From Bryobacterales bacterium (GTDB lineage: Bacteria; Acidobacteriota; Terriglobia; Bryobacterales; UBA6623): a stretch of 64,000 nucleotides of DNA. The DNA is taken from positions 1-64,000 of the forward strand of contig JAJDTX010000101.1 of assembly GCA_022826925.1 (NCBI GenBank), read 5' to 3'. Below the pieces are notes generated by a model that worked only from the letters and a program-made list of their open reading frames with translations, was not told where the DNA came from and did no database searches. The position numbers and the translations under genes were made by a program. Of this stretch, positions 1 through 6,638 are shown piece after piece. Numbering within the stretch: position 1 is the stretch's first letter; each line of letters begins with the position of its first letter.

Positions 1-50
1 GGTGCCTCCCTGATGGCATACTAGGATCCGTCAGCGTCGCTGCGCTCCGA

Positions 51-137
51 ACTGACCCTTTTCGTCAGAACAGTGATTCTTTTCGGCCAGAACGCTGACC
101 CTTTTCCTTCGGATTACTGACCCTTTTCGCCAGAATC
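51..137. repeat. Four tandem 21-22-nt repeats, probable end of an IS21-family element
   Basis: Four near-identical units begin at 51, 72, 94 and 116, each built on ACTGACCCTTTTCG followed by a CAGAA-like tail; unit 2 is the most diverged (AGTGATTCTTTTCG) and unit 3 loses the tail. Arrays of short repeats containing TGACCC near the tips are characteristic of IS21-family insertion sequences. The array stops exactly where recognisable IS1595-like transposase sequence resumes (about 140), so the element body would lie to the left, outside the window. No istA/istB gene is visible, so the family call rests on the repeats alone. Confidence 0.5.
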
Positions 138-139
138 CG

Positions 140-520
140 CAGTTGCAGGAAGCGATGCCGCCAGCGAAACGCCGTCGTCACCGCCACACCGCAGCGCTGG
201 GCCGACCGGCGCACCGCTTCCCGCCCCACCAACGAGCGTCCCAGCGCCAACCAGCGCTGCTTGTGGTGCAATCCGGACAGCGCCGTGCCGCTGAGGGCAT
301 TGAAGGTCTTGCCGCAGCGCTTGAAACTGTAGCGGCGCAACCCGCCGCCGGCCTGGCAGTGCGGACAGCGCCGCTCGGTGTCAATCTGCAGTTCGATCGC
401 GGCCGCCGCCGCAGCCCCTTCGCTGCGCTCCTGCACGGCCTGCTGGAGTTGCGACCACTGCGCTGCGCTCAAGCGGTCCAAGCCCACCAGCCAACTCTGG
501 AAACTCTGGTTCGTGATCGG
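140..520 (-). pseudogene. IS1595-family transposase, N-terminal remnant
   Basis: Reading leftwards from 520, the frame gives the usual IS1595 N-terminus: a short helical leader (LDRLSAAQWSQLQQAV), a zinc ribbon starting CPHC, then KTFNALSGT and a helix-turn-helix ending TAFRWRHRFL. The second half of the ribbon reads RYSFKRCG, so one of the expected zinc-binding cysteines is replaced by Phe. The frame departs from the family just after RHRFL, at the tandem repeats ending near 137, and the entire DDE catalytic domain is absent. There is no convincing start codon for the conserved part; the first ATG in frame is at 577. This is a dead element, apparently interrupted by a second insertion sequence. 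Confidence 0.75.
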
Positions 521-577
521 GAACGATCCTCCTGCGCCTAAAGGAATTATACCAAATATCGAACAAAATACATACAT

Positions 578-1038
578 TTCGCTAATTGAGCCTTCCCTTT
601 TGATGGGAGTCTTTGGACCGCAAGGGTGCCTGCGGCTTCGAGAGCGGTCAAGAGAGCAAATCGGAAGCACAACTTCGGTTCAGGCCTGCCAGGTTACGTT
701 GACTCAAGCGAATGGATCATGATTCGGTGGGTCCATGCCTCAGATCTGGGAGTTGGGCACGAGGCCAAACTGGCGGCAGGCGACTGCCCAGCGCACTACG
801 GCACCTTCACATGTGCGGCGAGTGCAGCCGACTCGCTGCACGAAAGCGCGTTGATCCCGCCCATCTGCTCACTTGGTCCGGAGCGGCCCCAACTGTATCG
901 CAGCGCTGCATCCGCGAGTCACTGGTTTCGCTTGACTCGCACGAGAAGGAAGCCCTCAATCGCGACTCCGTGAACGACTCAGCATGAGGATACTCTGCAC
1001 ACGCATCCACAGAATCGACCCAAGAGCATACTTTGCCG
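578..1038. other. Non-coding stretch with no recognisable gene
   Basis: Short open frames on both strands here have no recognisable motifs or ribosome binding sites and overlap each other. I see nothing that supports a gene. It may be debris left by the mobile elements to its left. Confidence 0.5.
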
Positions 1039-1731
1039 CTATGTCCATTCGTAAACGAACGCATCAACGAGGGCGGCGCGAAAGTTCCAGATTCGCTTCA
1101 GTTCTTCGTCGTCTTCGTCCGCTGGCGGGTTGGTGTACCAAGGCTGGCGATAGAGCCACAGAAGTAGCTCGCGATAGTGCGTGGGCTTCACGACACTCGG
1201 AAGGCTCATCCGGCATAGAGCTTCAAGCCCCTTTCTTGACGCTCCGTTAACGCACAACAGCCGGTCCGGTCTCGTCAACGCAAGCAATAGCGTCGCAGTC
1301 CCGTGCTTAACGTACTTGATGGTGGTCAGCCTCTGCATCGCATGGAGAGCCCTTTCCGGGAACTCAGAATCGTCAGCCTTCAAGACCTTGTTTAGGATGG
1401 CTGTGACCGTGGCTTGGTGATCACGCACCGCCGACCAGTTGCTGCGGTCCATACGTCCCACTAGGCCCCACCAATTCGAATCCGCATTAGACTTGCCACC
1501 CTTGAGCTGCGTCAGGTCCTCGGGATCAAGCTTGGACCAATCATTGCCGCACAGCAGCAACTCACGACGGCGGCGGATCGCTCTTATGTAGCTCTTACCT
1601 CGCGGAGCAAGAATCTCCCACTCTGCCCGCTCTATCCTCAACCTCTTTTCGCATTCCCTGAGAGATTGCCGGTATCCCTCGAGAGTTAGAGGGCGATGGA
1701 AATCATCGAGAAGATGTTTTCGGCCGGACAT
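1039..1731 (-). CDS. Hypothetical protein, 230 residues
   Basis: An intact soluble frame with even, protein-like composition: a charged helical N-terminus (residues about 15-60), then a C-terminal half with ALTRPDRLLCVNGASRKGL and a Trp-rich tail (LWLYRQPWYTNPP, RIWNFRAALVDAF). The tail resembles the ends of uncharacterised proteins I associate with restriction-type loci, but this is only an impression and I assign no function. The ATG at 1731 has a GGAGGAG about 12 nt upstream. It overlaps the 3' end of the preceding small frame by 29 nt, which fits co-transcription. GC content looks lower than in the metabolic genes downstream. Confidence 0.6.
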   Translation of the reverse strand: MSGRKHLLDDFHRPLTLEGYRQSLRECEKRLRIERAEWEILAPRGKSYIRAIRRRRELLLCGNDWSKLDPEDLTQLKGGKSNADSNWWGLVGRMDRSNWSAVRDHQATVTAILNKVLKADDSEFPERALHAMQRLTTIKYVKHGTATLLLALTRPDRLLCVNGASRKGLEALCRMSLPSVVKPTHYRELLLWLYRQPWYTNPPADEDDEELKRIWNFRAALVDAFVYEWT

Positions 1732-2074
1732 TGGCCTCGAGAAGGTCTCCTCCGGGCGCCGGAGGTGGCGGACTCCAACTCCAGTTTCTACTATACTGCT
1801 GAGTCACTTCCTCGACAGGATGATCCGATGGTAGAGCAATCCCGGAGTTACCGGATACAACGGTAAGCGCATCGGGATTAGTCGAAGGACTCACTGCCAA
1901 CGTGATCTTATTCTCCGCTTTCCAGTAACCGCTGAAGTCGATGAGCGGAGGGTTGGCGCTTGGATCCACAAGTTCCTTCCCACGATTCCCTGGCTGGAGT
2001 CCTACAGCAAGTGAAATACGAGACACCGAGCGGGACGACACCGAGGTCGCGATCACTATCTCTCCTCTATTCAT
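1703..2074 (-). CDS. Small hypothetical protein upstream of the 230-residue gene
   Basis: About 123 residues starting MNRGEIVIATS, with a centre that reads like real protein (GNRGKELVDPSANPPLIDFSGYW) and a Pro-rich C-terminus (SPPPPAPGG) where it overlaps the next gene. No domain is recognised, no transmembrane segment is seen, and no clear ribosome binding site precedes the ATG at 2074 or the alternative at 2083. Coding status is uncertain; it could be the 5' remnant of a larger gene. Confidence 0.35.
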   Translation of the reverse strand: MNRGEIVIATSVSSRSVSRISLAVGLQPGNRGKELVDPSANPPLIDFSGYWKAENKITLAVSPSTNPDALTVVSGNSGIALPSDHPVEEVTQQYSRNWSWSPPPPAPGGDLLEANVRPKTSSR

Positions 2075-2425
2075 CGGCGCCATCTAGATGCGTTGCGTTG
2101 CCCGGCGTCCCAGCGATGGCGCGACCCTCAAGCCCTCCGCTACGAATGGCGTCATCGAACGCTCGCGCTTACTGGCCGCTGGTAGTCCAAGCCGTGATGA
2201 TGTCTGCGTGCGTGTGAGCATCAAGACGTTCCCTAAAGAAGCGAAGCAAGTTGTCGTGAGAGAAAATTGTTGCTCTCGCCGGAGGCCGTGTGCTCGGCGG
2301 TGGCATGGGGGCCAGTTCCTATATTGTCCAGGGCTCTCCGACAGGTGTCGCTTGACATGCGATCTGTATTGATCCGACAACTGCAAGTGCCCAGAACTTT
2401 CGGGAATCGCTAGAATTGAACCGTC
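2075..2425. other. Intergenic, no gene recognised
   Basis: This stretch separates the mobile-element-proximal hypotheticals from the secreted-protein cluster. Overlapping open frames here lack motifs and start signals. It presumably contains the promoter of the gene at 2426, but no clear -35/-10 pair was identified. Confidence 0.4.
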
Positions 2426-3244
2426 ATGGATTGTCGAAGCCGAGGTGTCGGTACCTGCCTTGCCGTCGTGGCGGCAGCGGCGGCGCTCTCCGCGGGCCTG
2501 CCCCTCGCAGCTCAAGACGATGCCGCGCCGAGGGCCTATGACGGGCATCCCGACCTAAACGGCGTGTGGCAGGCCATCGGCACGGCCCACTGGAACCTCG
2601 AGGACCACCCCTCGGGCCCCGGGCATCCCGATCTCGGCGCCATCGGGGCGGTCCCGCCCGGCCAGGGCGTGGTGGTCGGCGGCGACATCCCGTACTTGGA
2701 AACCGCCTTGCAGCAACGGCGGAAGAATTTCGAGAATCGCATGACCGAAGATCCCGAAGCGAAGTGCTTCCTGCCGGGCGTGCCGCGGGCCACGTACCTG
2801 CCCTACCCGTTGCAGATCATTCAAGGCGACCGCAAGATCATGATCCTGTACGGCTTCGCCGAGGCCAATCGCACCATCCACATGGACAAAGAGACGCCAG
2901 AGCCGCCGCCGCTGGACAGCTGGATGGGGCGTTCGCACGGGCGCTGGGAAGGCGACACGCTGGTCGTGGAAGCGGAAGGCTTCAACGGCCAGGCATGGCT
3001 TGACCGGGCGGGCAACTTCTCCAGTTCCTCATTGCGAGTGGAGGAACGCTACACGCCGCTCGGCAGCCACGCCATCATGTACGAGGCCACTCTGACCGAT
3101 CCCGAGGTCTTCTCTCGTCCTTGGACGATTCGTCTCCCGCTCTACCGGCGCTTGGAAGAGGATGCCCGTGTGCTGGAGTTCAAGTGCGTCGAGTATGCCG
3201 AGGACCTAATGTACGGCCACCTTCGCAGGGAGCCCACCCGTTGA
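2426..3244 (+). CDS. Secreted 'WEGDTLVVE' family protein (short form)
   Basis: A 272-residue protein with a signal peptide (residues about 1-30, hydrophobic run ending AAQ). The rest contains a family pattern seen three times in this window: a DLNGVWQ-type start, a cysteine followed by a G-V-P stretch (KCFLPGVPR), the motif GRWEGDTLVVE, an ERYTPLGSHAIMYEATLTDP segment, and a C-terminal FKCVEYAEDLM. It lacks the second half of the N-terminal region present in the longer paralogues. Function is unknown; export to the periplasm is likely. It is followed 22 nt later by the VOC fusion gene on the same strand, so the two are probably co-transcribed. No strong ribosome binding site precedes the ATG. 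Confidence 0.75.
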   Translation: MDCRSRGVGTCLAVVAAAAALSAGLPLAAQDDAAPRAYDGHPDLNGVWQAIGTAHWNLEDHPSGPGHPDLGAIGAVPPGQGVVVGGDIPYLETALQQRRKNFENRMTEDPEAKCFLPGVPRATYLPYPLQIIQGDRKIMILYGFAEANRTIHMDKETPEPPPLDSWMGRSHGRWEGDTLVVEAEGFNGQAWLDRAGNFSSSSLRVEERYTPLGSHAIMYEATLTDPEVFSRPWTIRLPLYRRLEEDARVLEFKCVEYAEDLMYGHLRREPTR

Positions 3245-3266
3245 CGACTGACGAGGTTCATTCACC

Positions 3267-5006
3267 ATGACCTTCCTTCGTGCTATCGCATTCGCCGCCT
3301 TGGCCGGAGCCGTCTCGGCACCGGCGACGTTCGCCGCGGAATTGCATCACATCCAAATCACCGCCGCCAGCCCTTCGGAAGCGGTGCGCTGGTATGGCAG
3401 GCACTTCGACTGCACGGCTGTGGCCAGCCAGCCAGACACCGCCGACTGCGACGGCGTGCAGCTGATCTTCGCCGTCCAGCCGACGATGGGCAGTTCGCAA
3501 GGGACAGGCATCAATCACATTGGGTTTTCCTACGCCGACGTCGTGTCCAAGATGGCCGAGCTGGAAGCGGTGGGGGTGAGAGGTTCGGGCGTGCGACTGC
3601 AGCGCTTCGACGACGGGGCGACGCTGCGCGAGCTTCCAGGCATGTTCCTGCACGGGTTCGTGTTCGACCCTTGGGGCACGCGCATCGAAGTGTTGCAAGA
3701 CCCGCAGAACGAGGGTTTCCACCAAGTGCATCTGAGCGCAACCGATCCGGCCGAGACACTGGACTGGTACCGCAAGGCGCTGGGCGGCAGGCCGGCCAAG
3801 TTCAAGGGCCGCGAGGACGCGCTGCGCTTTGGCGACGTGTGGCTGTTCGCTGCCCAGCATCCCGACGGCAAGCCTGCCCCGACGCGTTCCCGCGCCGTGG
3901 CCCACATCGCGTTCGACGTGCCCGACCTCGGGCGCGCCGGACCGGAGATGCGCCGCAGCGGAGCGGATTTCGAGTCCGAGCCGGAGACGCCTGACAACGC
4001 CCGCAGCCCGGCCAAGCGGGCGTTCCTGCGCGGCCCGGACAACGTGAGAGTCGCCGTCGTGGAGTCCGGCTATGCCGGTATCGCAAGCAAGTTCGAAGCA
4101 GCGGCGGCACAGGAGGCGGCCGAACCCTACGCTGTGCCGCGCACGCCATGGGGCGAGCCCGACATGCAGGGCGTGTGGACGGGGAATTCCGCTCACGGCA
4201 TTCCGCTAGAGCGGCCGCAGGATCTGGAGGATGTCGAGGCGCTGACACCCGAGCAGGCGGCCGCGCGCCGCGAGCGGGGCACGCTGGGCAGCATCTGGGG
4301 CTACGAGCGCGAGTGGCGCGACACCACCCTGGGGTACGACAAGATGACGCCGTCCACGCAAGTGGCGATGATCGTGGACCCGCCGAACGGCAGGCTGCCC
4401 GAACTGACTGCAGAAGGCAAGCGCATGGCCGCTGAGGCCCAAGCGGAGCGGGCGAGGAAAGCGGCCAAGACGCCGGATGGCCCCGAAGACCTGAACATGT
4501 ATCACCGCTGCATCACGCGCGGCCTGCCCGGCCTGATGATGCCGGGGATCTACAACAACGGCCTGCAGATCGTGCAAGGGCCGGGATTCGTGGCCATCCA
4601 GAAGGAGATGATTCACGAAACGCGCGCGATCCCGACGAAGCCGCGCCAGCCCGTGGGCGAAAAACTCACTTCCTGGCTGGGCGATCCGCAGGGCCGCTGG
4701 GAGGGCGACACGCTCGTGGTGGAGACCGCCCGTCTCAATGGTCGCGCCGGGTATCGCGGCGCGACCGCCGCGGCCCGCCTGACGGAAAGGTTCACGCGCA
4801 TCGGCCCGACCAAGTTGCGCTACGAGTTCACCATCGACGACCCGACTGTCTGGGTGCAGCCGTGGACGGCGACGTTCGCGTTCGACCTGGACGACGAGCA
4901 GTACGAACTGGTGGAGTACGCCTGCCACGAGGGCAACTACGGCATGTTCAACGCCCTCAGCGGGGCGCGCGCCCGCGACAAGCGGGCTGCGGAATCCGGC
5001 GAATGA
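3267..5006 (+). CDS. Exported fusion: two VOC domains plus 'WEGDTLVVE' domain
   Basis: The 579 residues fall into a signal peptide (about 1-23), a first VOC (glyoxalase/dioxygenase-superfamily) unit at about 24-145 beginning ELHHIQITAASPSEAVRWY and ending in DPWGTRIEVLQ, a second VOC unit at about 150-270 beginning FHQVHLSATDPAETLDWYRK, and a C-terminal 'WEGDTLVVE' domain from about 285 (PRTPWGEPDMQGVWTG) to the end. VOC domains bind a metal and act on small organic substrates; His and Glu ligand candidates occur at the usual strand ends. The C-terminal domain parallels the whole of the gene at 5534. The fusion suggests that the unknown domain acts with, or on the same compound as, the VOC unit. 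Its stop overlaps an ATG at 5003 (ATGA), tying it to the DUF6152 gene. Confidence 0.75.
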   Translation: MTFLRAIAFAALAGAVSAPATFAAELHHIQITAASPSEAVRWYGRHFDCTAVASQPDTADCDGVQLIFAVQPTMGSSQGTGINHIGFSYADVVSKMAELEAVGVRGSGVRLQRFDDGATLRELPGMFLHGFVFDPWGTRIEVLQDPQNEGFHQVHLSATDPAETLDWYRKALGGRPAKFKGREDALRFGDVWLFAAQHPDGKPAPTRSRAVAHIAFDVPDLGRAGPEMRRSGADFESEPETPDNARSPAKRAFLRGPDNVRVAVVESGYAGIASKFEAAAAQEAAEPYAVPRTPWGEPDMQGVWTGNSAHGIPLERPQDLEDVEALTPEQAAARRERGTLGSIWGYEREWRDTTLGYDKMTPSTQVAMIVDPPNGRLPELTAEGKRMAAEAQAERARKAAKTPDGPEDLNMYHRCITRGLPGLMMPGIYNNGLQIVQGPGFVAIQKEMIHETRAIPTKPRQPVGEKLTSWLGDPQGRWEGDTLVVETARLNGRAGYRGATAAARLTERFTRIGPTKLRYEFTIDDPTVWVQPWTATFAFDLDDEQYELVEYACHEGNYGMFNALSGARARDKRAAESGE

Positions 5007-5020
5007 CGGGGAGCCAAGGA

Positions 5021-5440
5021 ATGACACGCAAGACAGCCGTTGCTCTGGCCGGAATCGGGCTGGCCGCGTTGCTGGCAATCGGCCCACTCGCGGCGCACCA
5101 CGCCTTCTCCTCGGAGTTCGACGCCGAACAGCCCGTCCGCCTGCGGGGCAAGATCACCAAGATGGAGTGGATCAATCCCCACGCTTGGATGCACATCGAG
5201 GTCACGACCGATGAAGGCGCGACGGAGAACTGGATGATCGAGGCCGGCCCGCCCGGAGCATTGGTGCGCAGGGGCTGGCGCAAGGATTCGGTGAAGCCCG
5301 GAGTGGAGGTGCTGGTGGAGGGCTACCGCGCGATTGACGGCACCAACAAGGCGAACGGCCGCGACGTTACGCTGCCGGACGGGACGCGGTTGTTTGCGGG
5401 ATCGTCAGGCACAGGCGCACCGTACGACGACCGGCGGTAA
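5021..5440 (+). CDS. DUF6152 family secreted protein
   Basis: About 139 residues: a signal peptide (MTRKTAVALAG...GPLAAHH) and then the family signature FSSEFD, a 'PVRLRGKITKMEWINPHAW' strand, and a closing region with GRDVTLPDGTRLF. DUF6152 proteins are small exported proteins of unknown function. I chose the ATG at 5021 because GGGGAG lies about 8 nt upstream and the signal peptide begins there; an ATG at 5003 would overlap the previous stop as ATGA and adds six residues. Position between two 'WEGDTLVVE' proteins suggests a shared function. Confidence 0.8.
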   Translation: MTRKTAVALAGIGLAALLAIGPLAAHHAFSSEFDAEQPVRLRGKITKMEWINPHAWMHIEVTTDEGATENWMIEAGPPGALVRRGWRKDSVKPGVEVLVEGYRAIDGTNKANGRDVTLPDGTRLFAGSSGTGAPYDDRR

Positions 5441-5533
5441 CCCGACAATGCGATCGAAGAACCAGCAGCTGGGAGGCCTTGGCTCGCGTGACAGCTTGCG
5501 GCTGAGACTAAAGGCATCGGAAGGAGACTCAAA

Positions 5534-6508
5534 ATGACCAATCGAACATTCGCCCTGCCAGCTCTCATCGCAGCGATTTGCCTGCTTGCACCGATTGCCT
5601 CAGCAGAGGACAGCGGCTGGACGCTTCCGCGCACGCCCTGGGGGCATCCCGACTTGCAAGGGATGTGGACAAACGAAACGATCACTCCGTTCGAGCGCCC
5701 AGTCGAGCAAGAAGGCAAGACAGTCCTCAGCGAAGAAGAAGCCACGTCGATCGAGGACGGTGTCGCCAAGCGGCGAGCCGCCTCCGACGGAACCTCCCCG
5801 CCGGGCACCGTGGGCGGCTACAACCAAGTCTGGCTGGATTCGGGTGACAGGTTCCTGTCGAGCCGGCAGACTTCTCTGGTGGTTGACCCTCCCGACGGCC
5901 GCGTGCCCACGCGCCCGTCCGCGGTGGCGAGACGAGACTACAACCGCGCTCACGAGGGCGACTCGTACGTGCACATGAGCGTGTGGGACCGCTGCATCTC
6001 GCGGGGCGTGCCCGGCTCGATGTTTCCTGCTGGCTATAACAACGCGTACCGGATCCTGCAGACCCCGGACCACGTGGCGATCCTGTACGAGATGATCCAC
6101 GACGCCCGGATTATCCCGCTGGACACCGACTCCCACGTGAGCGATGAAATCCGTCTGTGGATGGGGGACTCGCGGGGCCGCTGGGAAGGCGAGACTCTCG
6201 TCGTCGAGGTCAGCAACTATACCGATAAGGGCTGGATTGCGTCCAATTCCGCGTCCCGGCGGATCAAGGGCATCCCGCAGTCGGAGCAGCTCAAGGTCGT
6301 CGAGCGATTCACGCGCGTGAGCGAGGACACGATCCAATACGAGGTCACCATCGAGGATCCAGAGATCTACACAGCCCCGTGGAAGATCGCCATGCCGCTC
6401 ACCAACGACCCCGGGTACGTGATGTACGAATACGCCTGCCACGAGGGCAACATGGCCGTAGAGCTAATCCTCGGCGGGGCGCGCGCGATGGAGAAAGCGG
6501 ACCAGTAA
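5534..6508 (+). CDS. Secreted 'WEGDTLVVE' family protein (long form)
   Basis: The 324-residue protein has a signal peptide ending near ASAED and a strong ribosome binding site (AAGGAG, 8 nt before ATG). The mature part begins WTLPRTPWGHPDLQGMW, contains a conserved DRCISRGVPG segment, a YNNAYRI stretch, GRWEGETLVVEV, a VVERFTRVSEDTIQYEVTIEDP segment and a terminal YEYACHEGN. The same blocks in the same order form the C-terminal half of the VOC fusion protein upstream. No catalytic residues can be assigned. It ends the run 2426-6508, which looks like one transcription unit. Confidence 0.75.
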   Translation: MTNRTFALPALIAAICLLAPIASAEDSGWTLPRTPWGHPDLQGMWTNETITPFERPVEQEGKTVLSEEEATSIEDGVAKRRAASDGTSPPGTVGGYNQVWLDSGDRFLSSRQTSLVVDPPDGRVPTRPSAVARRDYNRAHEGDSYVHMSVWDRCISRGVPGSMFPAGYNNAYRILQTPDHVAILYEMIHDARIIPLDTDSHVSDEIRLWMGDSRGRWEGETLVVEVSNYTDKGWIASNSASRRIKGIPQSEQLKVVERFTRVSEDTIQYEVTIEDPEIYTAPWKIAMPLTNDPGYVMYEYACHEGNMAVELILGGARAMEKADQ

Positions 6509-6638
6509 GTCCAGACCGGAAACCCGCCTGGAAGCTTTCGCCTGGACGGGCCATCGGCGCGCCTAGCCCTGGAGGCGGTAACCGAGTTCTCCGCCGAACA
6601 CGCGCTTGGTATTCTCGTAGCACTCCTCGGAGCCCGCC

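Noticed and set aside
2084-2548. A 154-codon minus-strand frame running back from the start of the secreted 'WEGDTLVVE' gene
   Set aside because: Low-quality composition (many Arg, Ser, Pro, Gly), no motif, no ribosome binding site, and it overlaps the clear start of a better gene on the plus strand.
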